Positions 44,101 through 53,822 of a stretch of DNA of 64,000 nt are shown here, one piece after another. A program made the translations under genes and the position numbers. The first letter of the stretch is position 1. Each line of letters opens with the position of its first letter. The DNA is from Marthasterias glacialis. Its lineage: Eukaryota; Echinodermata; Asteroidea; Forcipulatida; Asteriidae. A model generated the notes under the pieces. That model made no database searches and was not told the origin of the DNA. It saw only the letters and a program-made list of their open reading frames with translations. The stretch is from the NCBI GenBank assembly GCA_911728455.2, contig OU452231.1, positions 10,474,078 to 10,538,077 of the forward strand, in the 5' to 3' direction.

Positions 44101-47100
44101 TTTCCACTCCTTCTCAGTGCCTCTTCGCCGAGCTTGTTGAAGACCTGCGGCTCCTCCGTTCTCTCCGTCTCGGTTGAATTAGAAGAAGTTTCATCTTCAC
44201 CGACCTCGGCATCTATAGTGTCGTTCTTCTCCATCTTATCGGCAGCAGCAGCATCAAGCTTCGCCTCCAACTCACGGTCTAACTCCTCCACGTCTACGTT
44301 GTCTTCGTAGGGCGTGTCGATGACGAAGCTCCCCCGGTGGCACCGGACATGAGCTACCGCTTCAGACTCGCACAGGGTGTAGCTTTCCAGATCGTCAAAT
44401 GTACACGAGCCGATCAAGACCTCTGAACCCGTGCAGCCGAAGTTTGTGAATTTCATGCTCTTACGCCGCTGCAGGTCATCACTGGTAGACAAGAACAAGA
44501 ATTGTTAGTGGTTACAAGTGGCTAGTATGGTTATTCATACTTAAAACCTACGATTCTTTCAAGAATTACAATATCTCTAAAATTTTCACTGTGTGAAAAA
44601 TATTGAAAGAGGTACTCGTATTTCCAAAAAACAAAAAAACAAAACAAAAAATAGTTGGTGTTGCAACTTTTATTTTTCTTCTCTGTTTTCGTTTGCAAAC
44701 TCCAATAGCTACCAATCCTGAAGTTAAATCCTTATTTTCAGGTAGCAAGTTTGACTTACTTTTCCACGTAGCGGGGGCTCAGCGGTAGGGCTTGCTTAAA
44801 ACCAAGACGTCCGCATATCACAGTAGCATCATGAATGTCCCAGCCATCTGCACAGGCAGTTCGCCACTTCCCCTTATAAAACATCTCGACCACGCCCTCC
44901 GAGATGGGCTGCAGGGTCGAACGGCCGCTCAGCCGTACATGGATTTTTCTCCTATCCTATAATTTGAGTTTGATGGGTACGAGATGTTTAATATAATGAC
45001 AAGGGAGAGCCTGCGAGGGTAGATTGATGTGAATGATTAGCAGTATGTGTCCCGGTTTGGATGCCGGTGCTGCATACTCCTAAAGAGTTAAGATGGTTTC
45101 AGGAATGCTTAGGGTCCGATCACGTGGGTACCGGTGATAATAGTGTGAGGCACTTTTGAGAGGCCTACTTGGCTTGAAAAAGCGCATAATAAATACGTAT
45201 TATTATTGTTATTATTATAACAAAATGGTAGTTTTGTTTCTATATTGGTAAATATTTCTATAATATGATAAATGTTAATTTTGCATCGGGGATAAGAGTA
45301 TATTTGAGTTTTTGCACATATACACTCAGTACTTTCCATGCACAGCCACAGGCCAGCTATAATCATGACGACACAGCCCCTTAAATAAGGTTAAATACTT
45401 TGAATTCACACTGTAGGGCGCCACCAAGAGTTTTTACACAGGAGCGGTTTTCCAAAGACGACAAACGGTGCCGAGTACGCAAAAAATGCGTAGAACAAAA
45501 GTTAAGTTTTGGGTGTAAACGTAATCGTACTCAAACGCCAATAGCATGCATTTCAGATTCATTTTGATTGACTTGAACTTTGTATGTTTGCCGTGAAGAC
45601 TGAATAAATTATAGATTGTCGAACTCCTGGTGGCGCGCTTTATTGTAAATCCACCGAATAGCAGATAGGCCTACAGGGTGTCTCAAAAACATTCATACCC
45701 CTACTTTTCTTCTATTTTTAGGACCTAGGAGGCTAACAATCGTGCCATCTTATTTAATCAATGTAAATTCGAGCATGTACAAGAAAACGACGGCACAAAT
45801 TAAAATGGATTCTAGATTTTGGTATTTTGCAGCTTTTGCCCATTGCATTACTCACGCCATGGACAGTTGCAAACAAAACAAGACCCCGACTCATGATGGT
45901 CGACATTTGTGCCCGACATTTGTGGACCAATGTCTGAATCATTATAATCAACAAGCCATATGGGTCTGTCAAAACGGTTTGTATGACATAATGAGTCGGG
46001 CATTAATGGTTCTTGTCGGACACATCGGTTCATGTCGGACATGATGGTTCATGTAGGACAAAATGGTTCATGTGGGACATGCCTGTTCATGTTGAACATC
46101 ATGGTTCATGTCGAGCATAACGGTTCATGTCGGACATATTGGTTCATGTCGAACATAATCGTTCATGTTGAACACAATGGTCGTGAAAACAGAGCTTGTG
46201 TGTGCACTGGTCCGTTACAAAACATGTCACCACTGCCAGACGTTAATGATCGGGCATGTCACAAGTAGGAATGTCACATTGAAACACCCTGCATACCGTA
46301 TTATTAATTTTTTTTAACGACCAGAAGTTGGTTCCTCGTTCAGATTACGTATTTTGAAGGTATTCGTATTTGGGCTTACATTCCCCAAAGGTGGAATTTG
46401 CATCACCGATCTTTATCGGAAAACAAAATACTATTGTCTGCTTTAACATGTGGATGAATCTAAAAGCCCTTGGTAAATTGAATTTTGAAGTTGAATTTTG
46501 TACACTTTTGTCTTGGGGGACAAACTGTTCTTAAGCAAACGGACTGCATGAAGTCTTTCAAAGACAATATTGTGCCATGTCTATATAATGTCAGTGAACA
46601 CCAATGTGTGAAGTCATGAACTGTTGGACCGTTGGTCCACATAATACGCCAAAATAAAATAATACAAAGTAGAAGAAGAAAAAAAGAAAAACCCAAAACG
46701 ACCATGCTGAACAGGTTTCAAATTGTTGTGCTCCGTAATGCTGAAAGGATAATACATGTAACATTTTTTGTTGTCCTTGGGCCTACACGATGATAAAGAA
46801 ACAGAGTTGTCCAGTTGTATACGGAAACCCTCATGAACAGGGGAGAGAAGTTTGGTGTTATTTCGGTGAGGAAACCAAAAGGGGCAACAAGAAACTACAG
46901 GGGATTTTAAAACAACACTGTTAGACATGAACTGAAACTGTTCTAAAACAAAATGAACTGTACAAACTCGGGCATGCACTGGTTATATCATGCTGGATAG
47001 ACAACAGGCATAAACTAAATACAGCCAACTGACGGAAAGTCGGCAGGTAGAAGTTATTCCGAAATCGAACTACATTGTGACAGAAACAGTGCCGTTTCAG

Positions 47101-49021
47101 GTAAAGAAATTTAGTGCGTGTAATATCGTATGGAACAGTACAAAGAGGACAAACAGGATTTGCTAGCCCTTTTCGGCAATGGGAATTTTACCTGTTATAA
47201 CATCACATTTGGGCATTCAGGTTGGCTCAGTGATTTTTCTTCCCTGCCTTTCACCTCTGTGACCCCGGTTCGAATCCCGGACAGGAGCCTTGCATGTGGA
47301 TTGAGTTGTCAGTCCCTATACCTGATTGCGTGAGTTTTCCCTATTTAGGGTTTTCCTCCCACATCCCAAAACTGACATTTTCTTCATCATCTTCTCTATA
47401 TTATACACAGGTATCTTCAGGCCTACGGGTCATAGTGAAAGTCACTTTTGAGGGTCCCTTGGTTTCATTACCAGAAAGATAATCCCCGTTTAACCGTAGA
47501 TGTGGCACGCGAACCAGGATCCAAATTCCCGCCGGTCTGTGAGAGGTTACGATCTACTTACTTTCTTCATCTTACGAATACTTACGGCGGCCCTCCGTGC
47601 CTCCATTCTCTCCCCTATGGTGTCATTGCTACAAGTCAGGCCGATGTCTTCGCTGTGTTGGCAGTCGCTCTTCCCCATCTTGGCGCGCTTGCATTTAAAG
47701 AGGGTAGTCTCGTTCCCAGTGCATATGACATCGTCAAGTAATATTTTACCTGGAGATGGGATTGAAGGCATAGAATCAACATATGAAAATTTTGAGGACG
47801 CTAGGTGGCGGCAGACCGGGTAAATCCATTGTATTCAGGAATGCGCCCATGCTTAAAAATTACGTAAGTAATGTAAATTTAAATCGTGGTTTCTGCTGTT
47901 CCAAAGTCTCTCACTGCGGAAAAATCTGAAAAAACACAAGAAACTCACGAGAGCAACACCAGAAACTGTACTAAAGAAACACTAGAGAAACACAAGAAAG
48001 TGCACTAGAGCAACACAATAAACTGCACAAGAGTAACACATGAAACTACACAGGCGAAACACCAGTAAAACATCAGAAACTGTACTAGAGAAACTCTAGA
48101 AACTGCTTAAGAGAAACACCAGAAGCTGCACAAGAGCTACTGCACTAAAGGAACACCAGAAACTTCACTAAAGAGAAACACCAGAAACTGCATCACAGCA
48201 ACAGCAAAGCTGCATCGGAGCTACATCAGAAACTGCACCAACAGAACACCAGAAACTTCACTAGAAAACACCATAAACTACACTAGAGAAACAACAAAAA
48301 ATGCATCCGAGTAACACCAGAAACTGCACCAGAGCAACACCAGAAACTGCACTAGAGCTACACCCGAAACTGCACTAAAGGAACACCAGAAACTTCACAA
48401 GAAAAACACCACAAACTACACTTCTAGAGAAACACCAGCAAGCGCATAGCAACATTGGAAACTGCACCAGAGCAACACTAGAAAATACACTAGAGCAACA
48501 CCAGAAAATGCACCAGAGCAACCTCAATACTGTACTACGCCATGTAGAGCAACACCAGTAACTGTAGCAGCAGCTGTATGCAGCGCCACAAAAAAACATT
48601 AACGCAATAGAGAAACAAGAAGTGCTATCTATACAACTACAATTACATTGCCTGTATCATTGAGATTTTGACTGACTTCATTTTCAAAGTTGTTATAACT
48701 TACCTGATCCAGCACCAAATACATTGCCAAAATGAAAGTCAAGAGCCTCTGCATATCCCAGCATCCGGCAAGCGACCTTTGATGCGTTCATGTGCCATCC
48801 GTCATCACAAACCGTTCCATACTCCCGGCGTTTCTTATTGAACACCTCCAGTCGCCCTTCCCAGGGGTGTTTTCCTCCCACCAGACGAGCGATCTTCTGA
48901 GGAGGGGGCTCAGCGACAGTAACTAAGGACGAAGCAACGATGAGGGCGACAGCGAGGCGCACAATCTGCGACGTGACGTGATCCGGGACCGAAGGCATTC
49001 TTGAGGACGAGTTGGAGGGAT
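38015..49021 (-). CDS. LOXL2: Lysyl oxidase-like protein with four SRCR domains (LOXL2/3/4 type), gene span, last exon missing
   Basis: Minus-strand exons 48998-48704, 47749-47562, 44956-44760, 44481-44079, 43480-43282, 42634-42480, 42008-41850, 41146-40987, 40435-40204, 39270-39024 and 38126-38015 stay in phase and give 782 residues. Order: signal peptide, SRCR1, SRCR2, acidic linker, SRCR3, SRCR4, lysyl oxidase domain. The catalytic domain has the copper motif [13 protein letters not shown], the LTQ lysine in [10 protein letters not shown] and the LTQ tyrosine in [17 protein letters not shown]2-type enzymes are secreted copper amine oxidases that oxidise peptidyl lysine in collagen and elastin, forming cross-links. 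Human LOXL2 is 774 residues with the same order. The remaining tail after GHCVYG (about 20-30 residues in relatives) was not located. It could equally be the pro-orthologue of LOXL2, 3 and 4. Confidence 0.94.
38486..38881. repeat. Candidate hAT-like MITE
   Basis: Left CAGTGGTGATACTAGAGGGG; right CCCCTGGTTACGCCACAGTG. Similar CAGTGGCGTAACTATAAAGG text occurs near 49360. The TIR match is imperfect. Confidence 0.45.
39024..39270 (-). CDS. LOXL2: LOXL exon 10: catalytic core
   Basis: Acceptor CTTTTCCTTTCAG, donor GTACGT. Encodes [56 protein letters not shown] and [14 protein letters not shown]. The Lys of GHKAS and the Tyr of CIDIY align with the residues that form lysine tyrosylquinone in LOX enzymes. 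Confidence 0.96.
40000..40080 (+). repeat. Conserved double-hairpin motif, copy 1
   Basis: CTGAAGA, then hairpin CGATCAG-AGCATA-CTGATCG, then AAACGTCGA, then GGTTCTTCTTAGAACC, ACCACCACAACTC. Related copies at 52864-52945 (forward) and near 42380-42450 (reverse). Confidence 0.65.
40204..40435 (-). CDS. LOXL2: LOXL exon 9: start of lysyl oxidase domain
   Basis: Acceptor ATCCGTTGACAG, donor GTAAAT. Encodes [70 protein letters not shown]. The end is the first half of the copper site; the split Met joins exon 10. Confidence 0.95.
40575..40868. repeat. MITE-E copy 2
   Basis: Right end GGCTCAATGGATCGGTCTATT region and internal AGTCCGACACGACAAAATCC match 23737-24173. Left end eroded. Confidence 0.6.
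40987..41146 (-). CDS. LOXL2: LOXL exon 8: second half of SRCR4
   Basis: Acceptor CTCCCAATTTACAG, donor GTAAGA. Encodes [37 protein letters not shown] and [13 protein letters not shown]. Ends with one base of the Phe codon completed in exon 9. Confidence 0.92.
41268..41425. repeat. MITE-A, single copy
   Basis: GGGGCCGATTTCAAAAAGAG at the left and GTGCTTTGTGAAATCGAGCC at the right. In LOXL intron 7. Confidence 0.75.
41850..42008 (-). CDS. LOXL2: LOXL exon 7: first half of SRCR4
   Basis: Acceptor TTTACATTCAAG, donor GTGAGT. 53 codons, phase 0 both sides: [40 protein letters not shown] and [13 protein letters not shown]. Confidence 0.93.
42480..42634 (-). CDS. LOXL2: LOXL exon 6: second half of SRCR3
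   Basis: Acceptor TTTCTCTATTTCAG, donor GTAAGA. Encodes [40 protein letters not shown] and [16 protein letters not shown]...C.G.E and the closing DAGVxC are SRCR hallmarks. Confidence 0.94.
42700..43045 (-). repeat. SINE-A, near-complete, reverse
   Basis: On the minus strand: TGTCGTGGTTGAGCGGTCTA head, ATGTTCGAGTCCCGGTCGTG, TGTGTTTTGTGTAACGCACG, body and GCGCCC tail. In LOXL intron 5. Confidence 0.8.
43282..43480 (-). CDS. LOXL2: LOXL exon 5: first half of SRCR3
   Basis: Acceptor CATTCTTTTCGCAG, donor GTAAGT. Encodes [52 protein letters not shown] and ends VVPDSGFGQ with a split Gly. Confidence 0.94.
43795..43975 (+). repeat. SINE-B fragment
   Basis: TCAGTCCCTATTGCGTGGGT, TTAGGGTTTTCCTCCCACAC, ATCTTCAGGCCTACGGGTCA and GTTTCATTACCAGAAAGATT match the fuller copy at 47210-47485. 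TAATAATAA-like tail. Confidence 0.8.
44079..44481 (-). CDS. LOXL2: LOXL exon 4: second half of SRCR2 plus acidic linker with basic site
   Basis: Acceptor TTGTCTACCAG, donor GTAAGG. Encodes [27 protein letters not shown], then about 75 residues very rich in Asp/Glu ([20 protein letters not shown] ... [19 protein letters not shown]) and a basic end [12 protein letters not shown]. Human LOXL2 has a dibasic processing site between SRCR2 and SRCR3. KAKR|K here is the positional counterpart, but cleavage is inference. Both the length and the acidity of the linker are unusual for the family. Confidence 0.92.
44760..44956 (-). CDS. LOXL2: LOXL exon 3: first half of SRCR2
   Basis: Acceptor CAAATTATAG, donor GTAAGT. 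Encodes [37 protein letters not shown] and [14 protein letters not shown]. Phase 0 in, phase 2 out (split Asn codon). Confidence 0.93.
44995..45210 (+). repeat. SINE-A' 3' half
   Basis: GCTGCATACTCCTAAAGAGT, GCTTAGGGTCCGATCACGTG and AAAAAGCGCATAATAAATAC, then TTATTATTGTT tail. In LOXL intron 2. Confidence 0.75.
45674..46291. repeat. Candidate mariner-type MITE with internal GGTTCATGT minisatellite
   Basis: Ends CAGGGTGTCTCAAAAA and CATTGAAACACCCTG, with TA just outside the left end. About 46010-46180 repeats a 22-bp unit of the form GGTTCATGTCGGACATAATG. No transposase frame. Confidence 0.65.
47210..47485 (+). repeat. SINE-B, complete copy
   Basis: tRNA-like head with A box TTGGCTCAGTG and B box GGTTCGAATCC. 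Then GGACAGGAGCC, TGCGTGAGTTTTCCC, and the end GTTTCATTACCAGAAAGATAA. It is head-complete, unlike 43795-43975. Confidence 0.8.
47562..47749 (-). CDS. LOXL2: LOXL exon 2: second half of SRCR1
   Basis: Acceptor CCCATCTCCAG; split Gly with exon 1, then [20 protein letters not shown] and [12 protein letters not shown], closing SRCR1. Two strong GTAAGT donors in the same phase follow, one after 47562 and one after 47586, 24 nt apart. The long form adds VSIRKMKK. The longer form is listed. Confidence 0.88.
47930..48570. repeat. Minisatellite of ACACCAGAAACTGCAC units
   Basis: About 25 imperfect units of roughly 22-24 bp (CAACACCAGAAACTGCACTA type). Fills LOXL intron 1 just inside exon 1. Open frames over it are artefacts. 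Confidence 0.9.
48704..48998 (-). CDS. LOXL2: LOXL exon 1: signal peptide and first half of SRCR1
   Basis: ATG at 48998-48996, donor GTAAGT at 48703. Residues [20 protein letters not shown] and the following [10 protein letters not shown] form a signal peptide. Then [40 protein letters not shown] and LGYAEA, a canonical SRCR opening. A likely 5' UTR acceptor (CTCCTTCTTCAG) sits at 49022, just upstream of the ATG, so a non-coding first exon probably lies further 5'. Confidence 0.93.
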
Positions 49022-49380
49022 CTGAAGAAGGAGATCAAAGTTCGATTATGGGGAAAGCAATTCACAGGCTGTACGGGGGTGTGGCAATGAATTATTGGGG
49101 TTAAATGATTCTACCCCATGATATATAGCATATCATTAATCTGCAACGTCTTGGGATGCAGAGTTGTACAAGCATAAATTGACTAACACTGGTTTCTCTT
49201 CAAGTGGATTTCCATCTGGGAACTGCGTACACCATATAGTGCATGAGAAAATACTTGTAAATAAAATAAACATCTCTTTTGCGATGTCACAGCTGCGAGT
49301 GTTGTCAACAAATGGTTGGCAAATTACGGGCGGCCTTAAAAAAGAACATATTTTCAGTGGCGTAACTATAAAGGGGGAGG

Positions 49381-49465
49381 GGCCCGTGCCCCCACCCCAA
49401 TTGTTGTCCGTGCCCCCACCCCAATTGTTGTCCGTGCCCCCACCCCAATTGTTGTCCGTGCCCCC
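49381..49465 (+). repeat. 24-bp tandem repeat
   Basis: CCCCACCCCAATTGTTGTCC with GTGC, about 3.5 units at an exact 24-bp period, just upstream of LOXL exon 1. Confidence 0.9.
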
Positions 49466-49899
49466 CACCCCCACTCCCCGGGTGCCCCCCATTTGAGCTG
49501 TGCTTGGTCTGGTGTTTAGGTGTCGATTTCTGGGTCATTTGTTCAACCCAGGCAATCAGGGGCTGTTTGGAAATGTTTTAATAAGGAACTTGTGGACAGT
49601 GGAGTAACTAAGGGGTGAGGGTGGGGGTGGGTGGGCACGGGAGGGGGCACGTTCCCCCATAGATGTCCGTGCCCCTCTGGTGCCCCCCCCCATTTGCAGT
49701 CTGGACTTTTTGAGATTAAAAATTACCAGAATAAAATGTTATGTAGTAATTATGTCAATGTTTTTTTGTAAACCATTTTTCTATTTACAAGCAGACAGTA
49801 GGCTATATTTTGTTTTGCCTTTCTTATAAAAAACAGTACACGGCTTAACAACAGCGCTGAAAAGGGGCTTGTTTTGGAAAAGTGAAATTTTTTAATTGG

Positions 49900-50115
49900 T
49901 CAGAAGTGCCCCTAGACAAAATGGTGCATCCCCTTGTGACCCCCCCTACAATCTGTTTCCCTAGTTTGGCCGCGTGACATTTTACACCATTTCAACGTGA
50001 ATTTAGAAATGTGTAACTTTTTCCCTACTTTCATTAAAACTCTTATCTGTTGGAAAACGAGTGCATCACAAAGCTGAGTTTGACTATGGACCCCCTCTTT
50101 AAAAACAAGCCCTGA
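49900..50115. repeat. Half copy of the 36034-36510 element
   Basis: TACACCATTTCAACGTGAAT, GAGTGCATCACAAAGCTGAG and CCCCCTCTTTAAA match one arm of that element. Confidence 0.65.
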
Positions 50116-50119
50116 AAAA

Positions 50120-52075
50120 AAAGAAACCACAAACAATGGAAAAAAAATAAAAATAAAAAGCAGACAAACAAATTAAACAAACATACAACCCCCTCCCCCC
50201 CAATGCAAATAGAACCATTGGACTTCAAATTCTAGTCTTTGGCCTAAATCCTAATAAGAAGCCATCCTACACTTGTATACTTCTAAATTTTGAATGTTTT
50301 TTTTCTTGAAGAATCTTCAACATGCGAGGCGCGATCCACACGGTATACCGCTTGGTATTAATGTAATCCAGGTCATAGAAGATCAAGGCCGGATATCCCC
50401 CTTGAGAGCTCAGCCGTAAAAAAATCATTCAAAATATAACAACCCATCTGGGAAAAATCAACGTACAAAACTTCCTTTTTGCATGCCTGAAGGTTTTTTT
50501 TCTTATTTGTGATCGGCATGGTCTCATCCGGGATAGTTAAGAAAACATTGATTTTGGAAGGAAATTGCATTTCAAAGCCCCAGCTCAACATTGGCAAGAA
50601 GAAAAACATAAATGTTCACAGATTTACATATACCTTGCATGGTATAAAGATAATGGTGGTAGAAAACTTTCCTTGAAATGTTTCTGCCTGAAGTGTTATC
50701 GTTTTTAAACAATAAATGAAATAAGATCCCAAATTAGTTTTTGTCTCAGTGAGACGAAAACTCTGCCTACGTACAAAAATGCCGAATGCATTTTTACCGT
50801 TTTCTCGCAAATGAAACAAAGAAATGATCTGAAATTTTCACAGGTTGGTTTTATTGCATGTATCTTGAGTTGTGCAAATAATGGAAGCATTTACAGTCAG
50901 TTTACCAACGTTGAGCTGGGGCTTTAAGGGTGCACCACACTAAACATGATCCCCATATCAACCAATACTAAATGCAAAAAAATTATCGAAAATTATTTTG
51001 AAGTCTCAGCCTTTTAAAAACAAATCAAAGAGATTTGCTGACAACTAAATTTAATTTGTTTGCTTTTTCAATTTTTGGCAGGTTAGCCGTAGAATTGTTG
51101 AGCTATGCCACTCCAAAATGAAAACACCTCTGAACGAGGCCAGTCTCCATTTTGGAAAGTAAGGGCCCTATACGCCTATGAGCAAAATAGGACAATTTCA
51201 TAAGGTACTAGTGTACCTGAAATGACCCTGGTAGAAAGTCAACAACCTTAGGGCATAATATTGGACCGTTTTTCAACAATCCAGAAAAGCCATTAACTTC
51301 AAATCTTTGACTTACAGAAAAAGTTGTGATCTTTAAACACCTGTTTAAGATTCATTTATGAATAAGCAATTTTTGTTTGTCTTTGTTTTGGCTGGGTGTT
51401 TGAACTAGTCCCGTTTTCAAAAAGTCCCTGACGTTTGTTTACATAATGCCGTCATGCGTCCTAACGGTCAGACACACCATTGTTGTTTTTTTAAATTCAG
51501 TCCCGTAAAGATTGTTAAATTTTCTAGAAAAACACATAGAACAGCCGTGAACAAATTCATCAAATTAGGTGAATGTTCTCTTGAAACAATTGTCGGCAGA
51601 TATTTCAGTATTAAGCGTACATGAATTCTCCTTATCATATATTTATTGGTCTAATGAATGTTTACCGTATCTTTAGACAACGTTGCTTTACCGACCCTTT
51701 AAAACCCCAACTCCCTTGATTGGTTTACTATCACTCACTCTAAACAAAATCCAACACCTTGTGGTAACTCAACAACCAAACTGTTAGACTCTGATTATGG
51801 TGGTGTGCCTGACCCCGCCATCAAGTATCAGTGTAGTGTAGTCCTCAGTCCAACATAATCAAACAAAACATGCTGTTGGGTTTTGATGGGTTGGGGGTGG
51901 TTGGCGTTTTAATATGTTCATAATTAAATTATCGACAAGTATTCTTACACAATCATCTCGCCCACCATATTTACAGTATTAAAAATCGATGACATAATCT
52001 GGTTTTCTATCCACATATTATTTCCAGCCATTCTTCTCACGACCACGACAGACTTTCCTTCGGCATCTGTGTTTC
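50120..52075. other. Intergenic, nothing recognised
   Basis: AT-rich; no conserved coding or repeat structure beyond homopolymers. Confidence 0.4.
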
Positions 52076-52079
52076 ATCG

Positions 52080-52320
52080 ACCTCCAGACTCAAGACGTCA
52101 TTATGGTTTCAAGAATAGCAAGTTCCCATCACGTAGCTCACGTATTCTGCTGCGTCGAGTTTTTACCCCCTGACTGAAAGTAACGGTTTGTGATTGGAGC
52201 GACCATGGCGACCGAGAGCGAGAAATGCTGGTTGTGGTCCCGCGGGCAAGGTCGCATGTGCTGGGACCCATTGGAGGTGACCGGTCACAGCAAAAACCCA
52301 TGCATTTTCGTCTTTACTAC
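52080..52320 (-). promoter_or_regulatory. CpG-rich, CCAAT-bearing patch, candidate LOXL promoter region
   Basis: GC- and CpG-richer than its surroundings. On the minus strand it has two CCAAT boxes (CTCCAATGGG near 52272 and CTCCAATCAC near 52195) and a CRE-like TGACGTC near 52100. It lies about 3.1 kb upstream of the LOXL start codon, and LOXL exon 1 appears to have a 5' UTR acceptor at 49022. Promoter or enhancer function is inference. Confidence 0.3.
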
Positions 52321-52827
52321 TGACCTGCTATAGGTAACACAGCACAATTATGCTTACCATAATAAGGTTACTAGCCAAAATAACACGTTGCATGTGTCTA
52401 TGACTGGCATCCTGCTCTTTTTTGCTTAGCAGAAAGTTGTATAAGCAAACCTTTCTGCTAACGCAGGTCAATGAAATTTGGCCCAGTTATAATTTGATAT
52501 GATCCATTGTTCTTCAATCTGTACAAAAACCCACATTTCAGACCATGTCTACATCTTGTCGATAGACAAAGGATTTCGTGTACCATTAAATAACAGTTTC
52601 TCTCTCGAACCAATATTGACTTCAACTTTGAAGTGCAACTGAATTAACCGCCATCTTTGAAAATAAGTCAACTTATTCCCCTTGGAAAAACGTATTTTTT
52701 ACCAAGAGTAAACAACCGTCGGTAAACCCAAAATGAACTGGTGGTTATATTGTGAATTTTAGAAAGGGACACCAAGTTCAGTCACATTTGAAGCTTTGCA
52801 TGGTGGGAAGGATAAGTGACTATAACT

Positions 52828-53042
52828 AGTAAACTAGTAAACGTGGGGTACAACCATTCTCCTGAAGACAAGCAGAGTACACTTTTCGAAACGTCGAGAC
52901 AACACTGACTCTTTTCAGAGCCACCACTCCTCCCAGAAGTGATTTATACATGGTTGTACCCGTACGTTTACTAGCTACTAGTTTACTAGTTTACAAGTTT
53001 ACTAGTTTAGTTAAATAGTTTACTAGTTTACTAGTTATAGTC
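52828..53042. repeat. ACTAGTAAACTAGT-flanked element with double-hairpin motif, copy 2
   Basis: Left TATAACTAGTAAACTAGTAA, right multiple TTTACTAGTTTACTAGTT and ACTAGTTATAGT, so the ends are inverted tandem repeats. The centre has CTGAAGACAAGCAGAGTACA, TTTTCGAAACGTCGAGACAA and CTCTTTTCAGAGCCACCAC. Confidence 0.75.
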
Positions 53043-53689
53043 AAGTTCAGTCACCTTTGACAACAAATCTTCACTACTGCATGGTCAACTCAGTTATGAA
53101 TTTCAATTGTGAGCGTTTATTTGTTGACGTAGATTTCACGATTGTACGGTGTACCCTAATGGACACTGAACTTCTTGTAGTACGTTTTATTTTGAATATC
53201 TCATTAAAGGGTTAAAATTATACCTCTGTCAAAAGCATTGATTATTGAAAGACCTTTCAAATGAGTACGATGATTAATCTACGCAAGTTTATTCAACCTC
53301 TAAACAAAAACGAGTGCTTTGGGAACATGCTTTGTTCGTCTTTATGGTATTCTAAATTTTAACGAATTTTGACGTTTCTTCGGGGGGAGTTCATCTAGAA
53401 AAATCGAAACATTGTGGGCGCACAATTTTAGAAACCGCATTGACCACCAAATCTATTGACGCATGGGTATCAAACTGTGTAAAGTCGGTGATAATTTGTT
53501 CAAGTCGCCTGTGTACACGTACATTGTACATACCACAAAATTGTTAGTTGTGGTTTATGTTCAGTCAGACAGGTGGCCCTTGCGAAACTAGACGTTATGA
53601 CAAACAATATGTTGCTTTCATTGTTTTTATTTTCACTGGTGTTGGTAATGGTGGTGTAGTCATCGTCGTCTAAACTGTTGTTGTGGTGT

Positions 53690-53822
53690 TGCTGTTTGTA
53701 CAGATGTTGTTTTTTTGGGGTGATGTTGCTGTTGCTGTTGCTGTTTTGTTGTTGTTGTTGTTGATGTATGTAGTGACGTTGCCGCTGTTGTTTTCGTAGT
53801 GATGTTGCTGTTGCTGTTGTTA
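53690..53822 (+). repeat. GTT/GCT trinucleotide microsatellite
   Basis: Repeated TTGCTGTTGCTGTTG and TTGTTGTTGTTG blocks with interruptions. Confidence 0.85.

Noticed and set aside
45742..46044. 100-codon plus-strand frame
   Set aside because: Lies between mariner-like inverted ends but shows no transposase motif, and its end runs into the GGTTCATGT minisatellite.
47930..48570. Possible coding repeats in the LOXL intron
   Set aside because: Units of about 22-24 bp vary in length and break every frame; LOXL exons 1 and 2 join in phase across it.
52101..52301. 66-codon minus-strand frame with Arg/Ser-rich text
   Set aside because: Coincides with the CpG-rich patch, where stops are rare by composition; no conserved text or splice support.
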